From Hirsutella rhossiliensis (Eukaryota; Ascomycota; Sordariomycetes; Hypocreales; Ophiocordycipitaceae): a stretch of 64,000 nucleotides of DNA. Made by a program: the position numbers and the translations under genes. Shown here in pieces: positions 44,938-56,787 of this stretch. The first letter of the stretch is position 1, and each line of letters begins with the position of its first letter. The stretch spans positions 1 through 64,000 of the forward strand of contig NW_025408695.1 in NCBI RefSeq assembly GCF_020360975.1, in the 5' to 3' direction. Below the pieces are notes generated by a model. That model searched no databases, was not told where the DNA came from, and saw only the letters and a program-made list of their open reading frames with translations.

Positions 44938-46551
44938 TCAGGCCTTCTTCTTCGACGACGACCGACTCATCAAGGTGTCATCCATAGCCGCAGCGCCACT
45001 GGCTTCTCGGAGATGCCGCCATCGCCGAAAGACTTCCCAGTACAGCAGAGAACAGTTCAGGTACGCCCACGCGCTGCTGTCGGTGAACTCGGCCGGATAT
45101 CCGAGAAGGTGAGCGACGACCTCGACCTGTGATAGCGGACGCTCCGTGAACACGCGGTTCGCCACTCTCATCAGGAACTGTCGCGTCCTGTTCCCTTGAC
45201 AGGGTCATCGGTGGCAGCGTCTCCGCCACCGTCCCGCCCTCCGTTGGCCGTGCCATCACCTGTTGAGGCGGCCAGGAGCTCGGCCGCGGCCGCCACACGC
45301 TTCCACACCGGGTCCTCCACCTTGGTCGCGTAGTTCGTGACATAATAGATGAGGCCATTGTCTTGCGCTGCGTCGCAATGAAGGAAATATCATGGTTGTG
45401 CCGGAGCCCGACAGCAATAGCCTCGTTCCATCGATTGACCATGCTGTGTGTCCTCCGGATCTGCAGCACCCCGTCTGCCGTGAGGGCGGTCTTGTCGACT
45501 AACCTCCATGGCGCCTTGAACCGGCAGAGGTCCCCTTTCCGCCCTCCTTTGCCCAAGGAATACTTCACACAGGTCGGGCTATGCGTGTGCACCTGCGTCG
45601 CGCCGGCACAGAAGTTGGCCTCCTCGATAAACGCGGCCGAGAACTGCGCGGCGTTGTCCAGCAGGAACCAATACCGCCCGTCACAGATCGCTCCGCTTGC
45701 ACGGCGCAAAAACTTTCCTGGTCAGATCCTGCCTTGCACGTCAACCCGGCCCCACTTGGCCATCAGAAGAGTACTTCAGGCTCCCGGTGGCACATCTTAG
45801 GTAGGCATTCTTACCTCTGAGAAGACGCTATCGATGTATCGGACGATTCGCTCGCGATACGCCGCCTGATCCTCCCCGTGGATGTCGGCAAGCATCGAGC
45901 TGAGATGCGCGTTCCCGTGCAGCCAGAGCAAGCCGTGAACATGAAGCGCCCTCGTTCGTTCGTCTCCACGGCGCCATAGTACTTGCCGATGCGCCCGAAT
46001 ACCGACTCTTCACCGACCTTCACGTAATGATCGAAGAACAGCTTCATCTCGCGGTGGAAGAACACGGCCGAGCTCATGGGATCCGATATCGCCAGCCGTG
46101 CCCGCTTATACGCATCCCCAAGGCCTTCTAAGAACTCCTCGGCCGCGTCGGGATCGCGTGTGCGGTATGCCGCCAGTCGCAGCTTCACCGGGTTCGTAAT
46201 GTCGTTCGGGTTGATGGTGAACCAGATGGCCGGCACGCCATATCCGACGATGAGCGACTGGATTTTCCGCCGCATATTGAGACGGACCTCTCTCGACATG
46301 GGCTGCCGGTGGCCGTAAAGCGAGAGGCTCCTGAGAAGCTCCTTCACGTCACCATCGGTCGTCTTACCCGAGCTCTCCAACTCGACCCTCGCCGCCGCTA
46401 GCCTTTCTGTGGTCATCGAACGCACGATGCGCTCTACCTTGCGGAAGTTCTTCCTCCCACACTCAACATGCTGACCCGGCGGTTCCTCGACCGCACCCCA
46501 TGTTGAAGACGAGAAATGCGAAGATGTGGTGCAGTGCAAATCGACCACCAT
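44938..46551 (-). pseudogene. Helitron 2 Rep (HUH) domain
   Basis: Minus strand: LYGHRQPMSREVRLNMRRKIQSLIVGYGVPAIWFTINPNDITNPV (46,320-46,190), FFHREMKLFFDHYVKVGEESVFG, and the HUH motif ALHVHGLLWLHG about 45,940-45,900 after a frame break. Then ANFCAGATQVHTHSPTCVKYS and GRKGDLCRFKAPWRLVDKTALTADG (45,640-45,470), NHDISFIATQRKTMA, and RVANRVFTERPLSQVEVVAHLLGYPAEF (45,171-45,080). The tyrosine segment near 45,330 is interrupted by a shift. Confidence 0.85.
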
Positions 46552-48833
46552 GGCGCCGGAGCACGATCTCGGCCCACGCCTGAAGGTTCAAGCTTCGAGA
46601 CGATACGGGGTCTCCGCGGCCGCCTCTGCCTCGACAGCCCTGCCTCGCAAGTTGGCCGTGACCTTCCCGCGTCGACCATGGTCTCTTCAACCAGCCTTGG
46701 TCCCCAACGCCAAATGGGAACAGGGTCGGGAACGTCCTGGCAAGAAGGACGCCTCAAAGGAATCGGTAAACTCACCCCCGCGAAACCCGGATGTATGGCT
46801 CACAACCACCGTCGCCACGCCCCGAACCCCCGGCTAGGGACCCGACCCACGCTCTCGGGCACGGCCGTCGTCGGCACCTTCACCAACAGCGTCACAGGCA
46901 AACTGCAGCTTCTCCACGTCCGCGACGTCTGGCGGTCCGTCGAGCGCGAACATGCCAGAAGACGTCACCTCGTTGATCGCTGGAACGTTCTGGTCGGGGC
47001 AGGCGTCACTTCCATCGCGAACCGCGCCTTCTCCGTTGGGCCCGTGACCTTCACCTGGCCGCCGGCTTCTTGTCCTTGGTTGAGCAGGGCGAAGAGCTCC
47101 TCGATCTCCACCGGCCCTCCTCGTCCACGGCGCGTTCCGTGGGCGGCACAACGTGCGCCGTCCGCGCTTTCTCCCACCCAGACGGCTCGTTCCGCTCCAT
47201 ACGATCGCACACCGACGACGGTACCCCGTGTATCGAGTCTCCCCAGCTCTCCATCTCCGCCGCGTCGATCTCGATCTCGGCGTAGTGGGGGTTGTTCCGC
47301 TTCAGCCAGACAAGGGCCCTCTCGACCACCCGCCGCCTCACCGACAAGAGACTCGACAGGTCGCTCGGTGCCGGCTTCTCCGCGCCCTGCCACGAGATGT
47401 GGATCTCGTCCAGTGCTTGCAAAAGGGGTGCGGGAGCACTTTGTGGCCAGCTCCTGCACATTGTTCGGAAACACCGTGATGTGGCCCTGACATGCCTCGG
47501 ATACTTCACGCTCTGCCTCTGCCCGCCCGGAATGCTATATCTCGTGACAAACCCGTAACATGAGTTCAGCGAGATGAGCTTCTCTTCGACCGGCGTCAGT
47601 CCCTTGAGCTCATCGGGGAACATGTGCTCGCAGCCAAGGCGACTGTGAAGGTGGATCGCCGGCGACAGGCTCCTGCGCGCCAGGCATCGGCCACACTCGG
47701 CGCACACCGACACGGACTCGCCCTCAGGAAAGCAACTCCGGCATGAAAATGGTGAGCGGCCGCCCTTTGGTACGCAACTTGACAGCCAATGATCCCATGT
47801 AATCTCCTCAACTCTCCTCTCGTACACTTGCGGTAGCTGCCATGCAGGTCCGTATCGGCAACGTGCTCGCATCGTGGAACGCCTGATAGAAGTCTCGCAC
47901 CGTCGACACCTTCCTCTCGAGCGGTATTGGCGTGCACCACGTCTGATCGTTAGACAATCTCTCCTTCAAGGCAAAGTCTTCCTCCAAAAAGCGCAGCACA
48001 CTCGCCAGGTCTTCGGCCTGCAGCTCCCGTCTCCTATGCCTTCCGATTCCACTTCGGACCTGTTTTATCGGGCGCCCATCCCGGCTAGGAAGACGGGCTC
48101 TCTTCTCACGCCTCCGGGACTGCCTCTGTCCGCGCAGCGAGCCGTCCGCTGCCTCTGCTGCGCCATCGTCCACACCCACCTGTGCCCTTGGCCGCCGAAC
48201 CGGTCCCCGACGGAGCTTGGGCAAACCCCATGCAATCGATGCTGCAAATTGCGCCGTTCGTCTTAGGTCTTGGAAAGTCGTATCCTTGGGCTGGATAGGT
48301 CGGACCGTCGGTCCCTTTTTCGAACGAACACCCGGGACACCGCCGGTCGCCGCCTTATCTCCCTGCCCGTCACCTTCAGGACCCCTCTCCTGGGGCAAAA
48401 ACGGCCGATGAAGGGGTGGACTGTTAGAGCCCACTGCCCCCTGGTCTCCACGTTCTGTAGGCAACACGAACCTCGGAAGCGGACTCGGTGACTGACGTTG
48501 CGCGGAATTTCCGCTGCTGACCAAATTACGGGACTTCCGTGCTCTGCTTGACCGCAAACCGCCTCGCGGCGGTCTTCTCGGCAGTGACTTTGCGATCGCC
48601 TCTGCATGCTTTCTCCATGCGGTTTCTTCGACCGCAGACTGCTTAGGCTGAATCAGCCGGAACGTTAATGCTTCATTCGCCACTGATCTGTATCTCCCGA
48701 ACCGCCCCAACCTTGTCTCCCGTGCTCCGTGCCCCTTCTCGGAGTTGCCCTGTATCATCTCCGCACCCCGAAACAGGCACTCCCCCGTTCCTACCCTCTT
48801 CTCCATCCTCGACTGACAACGAACAGGCTCCAC
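46434..48833 (-). pseudogene. Helitron 2 protein, N-terminal and DUF6570-like part
   Basis: The first frame, 48,833-47,808 (341 codons), is basic and low in motifs. It ends ELQAEDLASVLRFLEEDFALKERLSNDQTWCTPIP, matching Helitron 1. The next, 47,872-47,051, has CRSCFPEGESVSVCAECGRC and DELKGLTPVEEKLISLNSCYGFVTRYSIPGGQRQSVKYPRHV. It continues LDEIHISWQGAEKPAPSDLSSLLSVRRRVVERALVWLKRNNPHYAEIEIDAAEMESWG. Nearer the Rep, LNLQAWAEIVLRRHGGRFALHHIFAFLVFN lies at 46,640-46,500. Frame breaks at about 47,830, 47,440 and 46,950. Confidence 0.84.
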
Positions 48834-49053
48834 GGTGAGCGGCCGCCTCGCCTAGCTTCCCTGCAGGACTGTCCGCCATGCTACTGCCTCCTCGACGTCG
48901 ACTAGCGTGGATTGGCAACAGGCTAGAAAGTTTTGGCTCGGAGCACTTCCACTTGGATAATCTCGCTTCTTGGCGTACACTATTTCTTTCCGAGTGGGAA
49001 GCTTCCTAACGATCACTACTCTCATGGCCGTGGCATTTCTTCCCTTATAATGC

Positions 49054-49531
49054 TTGCCTATGGTACCGAAGCGATGCAATACTACTACCCTTTGTAATCC
49101 CCATTTACCCTCCCTATGTGCGTCCACCGTCCCGACCCTCGGCTGGTCTCCACGTGCGACCTGCTACCCCAGCTTTGCCAAAGGCGGCCCTTCCATCGCC
49201 GTGCTCTCTTTGCGCACTCCAGCGAATCCTGGCTACTGCCGACCTCCGGCACATGGGGTGGCCGCGCCAACCGCCCGCCGCACACTTCCAACCATACTCT
49301 CCGGCCCTTCCAACGCCGTCCCACCCACCTTGCGCATCAGTTGCTCCATCAATATCTGCCACTCCACCTCGTCGAGCAACAGCCAAAAGGCTGCCGGCGA
49401 TAACATGTCCACGGTGTCCCTCGTGCAACCGGACTACCCGGCTAGGTTTGCTCCCTCGCCACCACCAACGTCGCATCAACGGCCTTCATGCTAAAGCGAC
49501 AGCCAGGATCCCCCTGCCTGTCCTCTTGTAG
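49054..49531 (+). pseudogene. partial duplicate of the accessory gene start
   Basis: In plus-strand frames, SSNSQKAAGDNMSTVSLVQPDYPARFA is a diverged copy of DSQKNAGADMSMMAFVQPGCPARFAY at 50,220-50,300. The copy then degenerates. Between the two (49,540-50,170) I recognise nothing. Confidence 0.55.
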
Positions 49532-50173
49532 TCGCTAGCCACCGGAGTCTCGACTTGCAAACCCTCTTGGAGTTCTCGTGACCAACTCGCATCCTCCTCC
49601 TCAGGTCGTCCCCTATATCCGACTTCACCGTGTCCCAATAGTGGACTCGACACGGTCGGCACCCGCCTCGCTCAGCCGCACGCAATGCCCATCCAACTAC
49701 CGACGACCGTCAAAAAGGGACCCCTGCAATACTACCATAACCTCTTTCTTTCCTTCACTCTCATTCGTTATTGTCGCCTTTGCTATCTACTCCATGCAAC
49801 GATGACACCGAAGGGTACTGCTGGACTTTCTTTCTCCGCAGACTTACCCACACTAACCTTACTGTTCGCCGACCTCCAACTTCTCGCGACATAGCCATCA
49901 CCCCTACTCAACTTCCAACCCCGGCTCCTACTTCACTCACGACCATAGAACCAGATGGTCGAGACTGTTCAAGAACCTCGCCAGCTCATTCCCGCATACC
50001 CCCGCTTCTGATCTATCACCTAGGTAGCATTCTCTGACTCTTAAGTCTCCCCGACCCTAGCCGCGAGCCCTCTTTCGAGCAGCAAGAAAACCTGCTTTAT
50101 AGGATGCCCACCTCCACTCTGCGTAACCCCTCATTTACACTTCCACGGTGACTACATCTGCCATGTTCTCACG

Positions 50174-51585
50174 ATGTCGGCCTCCCAGCTCAACGTCGAT
50201 ACCTCGTCCTTCCCGCGGCAACCTCTTGACAGCCAGAAAAATGCTGGCGCCGACATGTCCATGATGGCCTTTGTCCAGCCCGGCTGCCCGGCTAGGTTCG
50301 CCTACCAGAATGAGCATCGTGTCAAAGGGCTCAACGCAGAAACCCTAGCGAGGTCTTCCTTCCCACGCCCTCATGGCTGTCGACTCCGGGTATGCAGCAA
50401 TCCGGTCAGATACTGGCAATCCATCGACCTGCATCTTCTTCAGCCTTAATATTTCCATATACAACCAACAGATAATCTCCTCGGAATGGACCGAGCAATG
50501 GTTCTTCATGGTCGGCCGTGTTCATCCCTTTGCCCTGACGTGGGAAATCGAGCGACGTGATGGCTGGGAGTCGGACGATGATAACATCACAGAATACACC
50601 GTCCCCGCGCTTATAGTCCGCGATCACAGCTACCAACCGTGAGTCTATGCTCCAAATCTCTCTGTCGCCACTGCCCTCCCTGACGATATCCATAGAATTG
50701 TCACTCGCACCTCAGCTCGGTGGATACTTTCCCAACGATACAACCCATTGTCTCCTTCACGGGACCTGTCATCGGCTCCGGCCGCGACCTCCTGCATGGA
50801 AACTCGGCTGCGGCCCTTGACGACACCCAGCTGAGCTGCTGCGGCTTTGTCCAGCTCTCCACCTTTATTTGTCCTGGGATTCCCGGCAAACCCCTTCAAG
50901 GGCTTTCACCCTTCAAGTTTTCGTCATCTTCCCCATTCACGCTAATCCTTGGACCTCCTATGCAAGAAGATGACCGAGAGGCGCGACAGCCAGTTCCAGT
51001 CGAACACTCTCTTCACCTGTACGGGCAAAATCGCCGGCTTACTGGATCACCAGATCATGAAACAGGCCCCGGCTTTCGACCAAGACTATATCTTCATCGT
51101 CGTCCCCGACACGTGGACTTTCCACGACAAGGCCATGTCCGACCAGGCTTCTGCAACACAACTACTGCCGACGACACCCAAAAGCGCGGTCGGCAATCCC
51201 TCGGACTATAGCGTTGCGTTGGCCAGGTTTACCTCTACGAAGAAACCCAAGGCCGCCCAAAGCCCCGCCTCCCCCACGCCGCATGCTTCTGGCCCAGTCG
51301 ATCCTTATGCTGGCATCAAGTCGGTCATTGCCCGATCCCTACCAAACCCCAACCAAGAGACCGCGACTTTCTCCCGAAACTTCCACCATAATCACCGACT
51401 GTGACGGTCAAGACTCCCAAATCCGATACCTCCTCCTTTCTGTCCCCGGAAGACCCGCAGAGTCAGAGACGGACACCGAACAGGTCAATCACCAAGACAC
51501 ATCCGCCTCTGGCTCTATCAGACCTCCCGCGTCGATATCTTCCCGACCACTGCGCGCCCGACGTCCGCCCAAGAATATTCTCTAA
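50174..51585 (+). pseudogene. divergent accessory gene of Helitron 2, function unknown
   Basis: Plus strand, opposite to the helicase. ATG at 50,174, then MSMMAFVQPGCPARFAY..EHRVKGLNAETLAR (50,255-50,360). After a frame change, SEWTEQWFFMVGRVHPFALTWEIERRDGW and ITEYTVPALIVRDHSYQP (50,480-50,640). At 50,949-51,210 comes KKMTERRDSQFQSNTLFTCTGKIAGLLDHQIMKQ and QDYIFIVVPDTWTFHDKAM, the best-preserved part, followed by a Pro/Ser-rich tail to about 51,585. I do not know the family. The block FTCTGKIAGLLD could be a small beta-barrel, which is only a guess. A shortened copy is conserved in Helitron 1. Confidence 0.6.
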
Positions 51586-51599
51586 ACTTTAAAGCATCA

Positions 51600-52400
51600 A
51601 ACGAAACAATACAACATGACAACATGTCTCATCATCCTCAAAATCAACTGCCAAAGGCTCGAATAGCACATTCTCTTCTCTTCTTGTTCTCCTTTTCATG
51701 AAGACGATCAAGTCAAAACTTCCCCAATATACTCCTTATTCTGTTTATACCTACGACTTATACCGGTAGCACATGTAAATTTTCCGAGCCTTCCACTCGC
51801 CCAGACATGCATTACCCACTCCATCTCTCTTCAACCCTGCCGTCTCTCCACGCCCTTTGAGTTTGCGCCTTTTAAACAAAATCTCCCTCCAGCGGCCTAG
51901 CCTGCCTCCCCGACGCTCTGTCTCGGTTTCACTCACGATAATGCTCTACGTCTCTCGCCGTGTCTCGTATCTCGACCTCACTCTTCTTCCTGTCTCCAAT
52001 CTACTGTCGCCAACTCTCTCTCTCTCTCTGTAGCCAACTCTTCTCCGGTTCTCTTGTCGCCAAATTTCGTTCCGAAAGGCTTCTTTGCGCGAGCCGCGGC
52101 TGGCGAGCCTTCCTCTCGTATTCAGTCAGAAGAGAGGCATAAAACCTCTTCTCATTGGCTAATTGGCCTCCCTGTACTCAACTCGTGCGGGGTGGTCGGT
52201 TGGCAACGCCACCAAATGAAGGCCATGCCGCAAACCCCTGAGCGTTGACTAGGTAACGAGCTAGCCGTTTCCGAGCTTTTCTTCAATGCAAGTTTCAAGC
52301 ACACGCTTCCACTTCCATCGTGGGTCGAATCTATCGAACCCATCGGTTACTAACGGATTCTAGGTCAAATTTAGCTCCGCGGCCGACCTAGCTACAACAT
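51600..52400. other. Helitron 2 right-end region, no gene
   Basis: Pyrimidine-rich (many CTCT and TTCC runs, including a CT tract at 52,015-52,031), as in a promoter or untranslated region. It contains the terminal-type motif TTCGTTCCGAAAGGC at 52,067. No supported coding sequence. Confidence 0.45.
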
Positions 52401-52421
52401 TCCCTGGCACCACCTGCGGGT

Positions 52422-52844
52422 GTGTATTGCTGCAGCCCCCAGGGTACTGTATACGATATCGCCTGGAACCCAGGCGCCGAACCATTGGAAGATCCCCCGG
52501 CCGTTATTATGGTGGACTTTGATAGCTACGATGGACCGCCATATCTAATAACTAACGAGGGCAGGAAAATCTCACCCATCCTCCCAGTCAGGCGTGATTT
52601 CCTTATGGGCAACGAGACCTGCGCTCGCACGCAGTTTCCCCTGATGGTGGCGTTTGCTATCACTGTTCACAAATGCCAGAGCCTAACGAAGGAGCAAATA
52701 GTTACTGATCTCGCTACACGCGACTTCCAGGCCGGTATTAGCTATGTTGCTGTGTCACGGGTTACGTCGCTGCAAGGCTTACTCCTTGAGGCGCCTTTCG
52801 ATCGTCAGAGCCTCTATAACCACACGCCGACAGAAGGTTTATAA
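52422..52844 (+). pseudogene. Pif1-like helicase C-terminus of another Helitron
   Basis: 140 codons, without a frameshift: IMVDFDSYDGPPYL, TQFPLMVAFAITVHKCQSL and ISYVAVSRVTSLQGLLLEAPFDRQSLY. These are the last helicase motifs, collinear with 15,210-15,520 of the Helitron-type gene in the TIR-bounded block. The upstream part of the gene is absent. 52,845-53,220 is its likely 3' tail, with inverted repeats CCCTTCGGGCTG (53,137), GGCTG/CAGCC and CGTTAAG/CTTAACG. Confidence 0.85.
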
Positions 52845-53099
52845 GCCTGTCTCCCCTACGTGCTGCGTTTACGGCTAACTACAAAGGCTAAAGCAGGGAT
52901 GAAGATGCGCCTCGCTGACCAACAACGGCGTCAGGGTCAACAGCTGAGCGATGCACCGTATCCACCACTCTACCTTGACTAAACGACGTCTTCCTATAAG
53001 CTACAGGGAAGGGGGAGGTTCGATATAGGGTATATAGTTAGATTGGGCCAGTCAGGAGCGGTTTAAACAGCTGGATGGCCGCCGCAGGCAAGGGGTTCT

Positions 53100-53220
53100 A
53101 GGGGTCCCCTAAAGTTGTGCAGGAATACGATGTTCACCCTTCGGGCTGGATATTCAGCCGTTAAGCCCCTTGCCTTGGCAACTTAACGGGTGTTCGAAGT
53201 ATTTTACGCACTTCGTCTTA
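53100..53220 (+). other. hairpin-rich probable Helitron 3' end
   Basis: AGGGGTCCCCT (53,100), GGCTGGATATTCAGCC (53,144), CCGTTAAG...CTTAACGG (53,157-53,188) and GAAGT...ACTTC (53,196-53,214) form consecutive stems. It shares CCCTTCGGGCTG with the Helitron 2 end at 41,932. Confidence 0.5.
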
Positions 53221-53231
53221 CAGGTTATACA

Positions 53232-53522
53232 TGTTTTTCGTTGGAAATCAATCCGAAACCCTATTTCAATCTCGCAGGGAAGTAATTTGGAAAGGTAAGG
53301 GTCAACATGTAAATTGAGGTTCGTCTCTTCTATCTAAGAAGGAGTGAGCAAGAACCCTATTTATGATCAAAGAGAGTAGAAGAGTTCAAGGAAAGACGCA
53401 TAATCTAATGAGGACAGATTGCAGATGTGCATAAGAAAGGGTAGTGGCTTAAGCAAAGGAAATAGTCCTGTTACAGGATCCGTCATGTGTCAAGTACAAA
53501 TGGTACGTATCCTGAGTGCAAC
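53232..53522 (-). repeat. probable 3' LTR of copia 2
   Basis: In element orientation it starts TGTTGCACTC next to the polypurine tract and ends CGAAAAACA, giving TGTT..AACA ends, 291 bp. Only one LTR copy is present, so the limits rest on these signals. Confidence 0.6.
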
Positions 53523-53563
53523 ACACCCCCCCAGTCTGAGGGAAGATCCCTCAAACTGTGATA

Positions 53564-54700
53564 TCACTCCTCGTCGTCGGAGGGAACGTGGTGAATTCGT
53601 GGGGAAATGTCAATAAGACCAAGTTGCTGAACAAAGGCCTTGAAGGCTTGGCCAGGCAGTGCTTTGGTGAGACCATCCGCGATCATTTGGTTTGTTGGGA
53701 CGTACTCAACCTCAAAGTGGCCTTCTTGGAACGTTTGCCTTGCCCAGGCGTTGTGAATATCAACGTGCTTAAGCGCGGTTCTGACACGGGGAACGTCAGC
53801 TGTGATAAGCCTGATCGTTTGCGTGTTGTCACACTCAATGATAGGGTCGTTGTCAAGCTGAAGATCGATTTGCTTGAAGAGTCGAAGGAGGCTGAGAGTT
53901 TCCTTGGCAGTGTGAGTGAAGGCGAGGAGCTCTGCCTCAGTCGAGGAAGTTGTGACTGTGGCTTGCTTTGTGGCATTCCACCAAATGGGACCGTTGAAGA
54001 GAGTGATGAGGCATCCTTGGGAGGATTTCCTCGAGTCGGGATTGTCTGCAAAAGCAGCATCGGTAGCAATACGGATTTCTTTTGGCTTGGTGAGGAGGTG
54101 GAGCTCGTTGGAGTCTCCCGAGAACTCAAGCGCGAAGAATCTCGTAGCAAATAGATACTCAAGCATCTGATCCATGACTTCATGGTGCTTGGAAGACGGG
54201 TTCATCATGTGTTCAGCAAGTTTGCTAACACCAAAGGAAACATCGGGTCGGGTTGAGATCGCAACGAAGTTGATCGATCCGGTTTTCTGTTGAAACAAGT
54301 TCACGCTTTCAGGAGAGGCCTGTTCGTCGTGACGTTGAAGGGAATTTCCGGGCAGCGGGTTGCCTCGAAAGGAGCTTTTCTTGGTGATTCCGTATTGGGT
54401 TGCAATCTTGTCGATGTAGGAATCTTGGCAAAGCCAAACCTTGCGGGCATCTCGGTCCCGAATGACTCGGATCCCAAGAAACCAAGACACTTCACCTTGA
54501 TCGGTGAGTTCGTAGTGTCGTTTGAGTCGTGTGATCAGATGGTTGACATTGTCCTCGTTCTTTTGCCGATAAAGAATCGAGATGTCATCCACAAAGAAGA
54601 AAATGATGCACCAGTCATTCATCTGGATGCACGGTTCATCAGAACAGGTCTCGAGGCCTAGTTCTGCAAAGGTGGTCGTGAGTTCTTTCTGCCAGAGCAA
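53564..54700 (-). pseudogene. pol: copia 2 reverse transcriptase C-terminal part and RNase H
   Basis: 378 codons open. FFFVDDISILY holds the catalytic FVDD (residues 36-39). Then come LIRLKRHYELTDQGEVSWFLGIRVIRD-type palm/thumb sequence and RNase H with ATDAAFADN, TKQATVTTSSTEAELLAF, HVDIHNAWARQTFQEGHFEVEYVPTNQMIADGLTKALPG. The stop lies just before the polypurine tract. The upstream RT parts are in other frames at 54,700-55,430. Confidence 0.9.
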
Positions 54701-54779
54701 GGGTGATCTTCGTAGACCATACAGGGCTCGGAGAAGCTTGAGAACCCAGCCAAAGCGTTTGAATCCATCGGGGAATTCG

Positions 54780-55428
54780 ACATAGACGAGTTCGTCTAAC
54801 TCGGCATTGGTAAAGCGTTCACAGCGTCAAGGTGCCGTGATTCTAGGTCAAACTTGCACATTAGGGCCATCATAATGCGGAAGTTGCGCGCTGCAAGCGT
54901 CGCTGCATATGTCTCTGCCGTTGGTTTCCTGTAAGTCTCCGCGGACGCAGAGGCGGGGCTTGAACTTGGGCAGGGCTCCGTGCTTGTTGAATTTGTACTT
55001 TAATGCCCAAGTGAGGGAAGAGGTCTTCCAGCGGTCGGATCCATCTGATCGCGCCGAACGGGTTTGAAGGTGCCTCGGGAAAAGAGTGCATCAACTTCTG
55101 TTTTGCCAGCAAGTTTGAACTGGTCTCCGAAGGGGTGAGAGTCGAGTTCTCTCCAGGATCGTGGTTCAGGGGGAAGACTCCGCTTGTGGAGTCGTTCCTC
55201 CCTGGCTGCTCGGAATGCAGCGTGAAAAGCAGCTGAGGGATGAGACTGTTTCCTCGCTTCAATTCGGGCTGAGCGTCTAGTTGGCTCTTGAGGAGTCTTG
55301 TCCACTTGATTTGGCTCAGGCTCGGGGTTCGGAGGCGGGTCCTCCGGGCCAGCGACAAATATAGTGTCAAGTGGCTCTGGGGTTTCCGTAGGGGTAAGCA
55401 GTTGTGCTACCTCGTCTTGGAAGCGCAC
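54780..55428 (-). pseudogene. copia 2 RT entry region and linker
   Basis: Frames 55,428-55,000 and 55,370-54,870 carry RRSARIEARKQSHPSAAFHAAF and the RT entry (HPFGDQFKLAGKTEVDALFSRGTFKPV). The palm start near 54,800 (NALPNAELDELVYVEFPDGF by inspection of the minus strand) is interrupted. At least two breaks. Confidence 0.75.
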
Positions 55429-56784
55429 TCGTTTTCAGGGGCGGATTGAGAAACCATCCGATCGTTGGGTTCCTCATCCTCTGACTCAGAGTCGATGTGC
55501 TCTGGAAACGGGTTTTCTGGTTCTTTGATGACCAGGGGAGTGTCTCCAGCAGATTTCTGGTAGACCTGTGATTCATCGAAAGTGACATCACGAACTCGGC
55601 GGACTTCCGAACGTGAAGGAATCCAAATGCGGTAAATATTGTGGGAATCGTACCCCACCAAATAACCAATCTCGGCGTGTGGTTGAGTCTTAAGGTCTCT
55701 CTTCTGAGTACCTTGAAGTGCAGTGGTAGTTAAAGGATAGGCTTTGCAGCCATATGCCTTCAGGTGAGTGATGTCGGGTAAAGGATTCGCTGAGTAACCG
55801 GTGTCTCGGTTGTTGTCCCTAAGCCACTCGTGTAGCCTTTGGAAGGGAGTCTTCCAGTTCTCGCGAAGTTGAGGTGACCGGTTGTGTAGATAGGTGGCGG
55901 CGGTCCAGGTCTCAGGCCACATATCATCATCGAGATTTGCCTCGACGTGCATGTTCCTAGCCCATGTGCCTATCACCCCCCCAGAACGCTCGGCGGGGCC
56001 GTTCTGTGCCGGTGTGTGAGGAGCAGTGGGTTCATCCTCAATGCCCTCATCATCTATCCATGTAACGTACCCCGACTGGAGTCCGCGGTCGTTATCCCGG
56101 TGAACGACGCATGCTTGGAGCCTCCATTGGCGCCAAATGTACGAAGAAAAACGTGAAAGTGTTGAAAGAAGGGTCTCCTGTTGACTGTTTGGAAGTGCGT
56201 AGCAAAATGAGCCCAGAAAAGTCATCTTTGAGTAACAATGCTACCTTCTTGCCGTTGTAGCTTTGGTGCATGCTGAAGAGGTCAATGTAGATCCGCCAGA
56301 AAGGCCTTGAAGAAGTTGCCTTGGACGGTCTTCGTGAAACTTGTTTTTTCGCTTTTGCGAGGGAGCATACCTCACAGTCGATAGTTGCCGGGCCTTTGAT
56401 CTTACAGCCTGTGGTGGCTTCGACGAGGTGTTCCAACGCAGTAGGGTTCAAGTGACCCAAACGTCGGTGCCAGAGTTGCGCCTCTTGTGGATCAGAAGGT
56501 TTAGGATCCTTTGAGGTCATTGCGGCAATAGCAGGCGGGAGAGAAGGGGGGATTGGCGTGAATTCGAGGACATTTTGTCCGTGCATCGGGGTCGTCCTAC
56601 ATATCTCCCAGCCATCCTTTGACACAATTCCTGTCATAAGGGTCCAATCGATGCCTGCCTTGCGGAATCGATCGGCTGATGCAACGTTGGTGTGGAAAGA
56701 CGGGACGTGTAAGGCTTGGTTGAGTTGGAAAGTTCGATTGTAGCTGACATTGATGATGACGGTGCCTCGACCAAGGATAGGCAA
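55407..56784 (-). pseudogene. copia 2 gag-pre-integrase and integrase
   Basis: From the right: AQLWHRRLGHLNPTALEHLVEATTGCKI and CEVCSLAKAKKQVSRRP (56,500-56,340), then IYIDLFSMHQSYNGKKVALLLKDDFSG (56,300-56,220). After a shift near 56,110, VVHRDNDRGLQSGYV, APHTPAQNGPAERSGGVIGTWARNM with the catalytic Glu, and WTAATYLHNRSP (55,990-55,880). The C-terminal part has LKAYGCKAYPL, GYLVGYDSHNIYRIWIPSRSEVRRVRDVTFDE (55,770-55,560). Confidence 0.88.
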
Positions 56785-56787
56785 GAA

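Larger units (their letters stand above)
41931..52100 (-). mobile_element. Helitron 2 (helicase on minus strand)
   Basis: Same family as Helitron 1 in reverse. The helicase 3' end is at about 42,183, the N-terminus at about 48,833, and the divergent accessory gene runs on plus to about 51,585. Near the left end (41,932-41,975) are the palindrome GCCCGAAGGGC and GCCTTGAGGAACGAAAGGCC. Near the right end (52,066) is a diverged inverted relative, TTCGTTCCGAAAGGC. The exact termini are uncertain. Codon use is less GC-rich than in Helitron 1. Confidence 0.78.
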
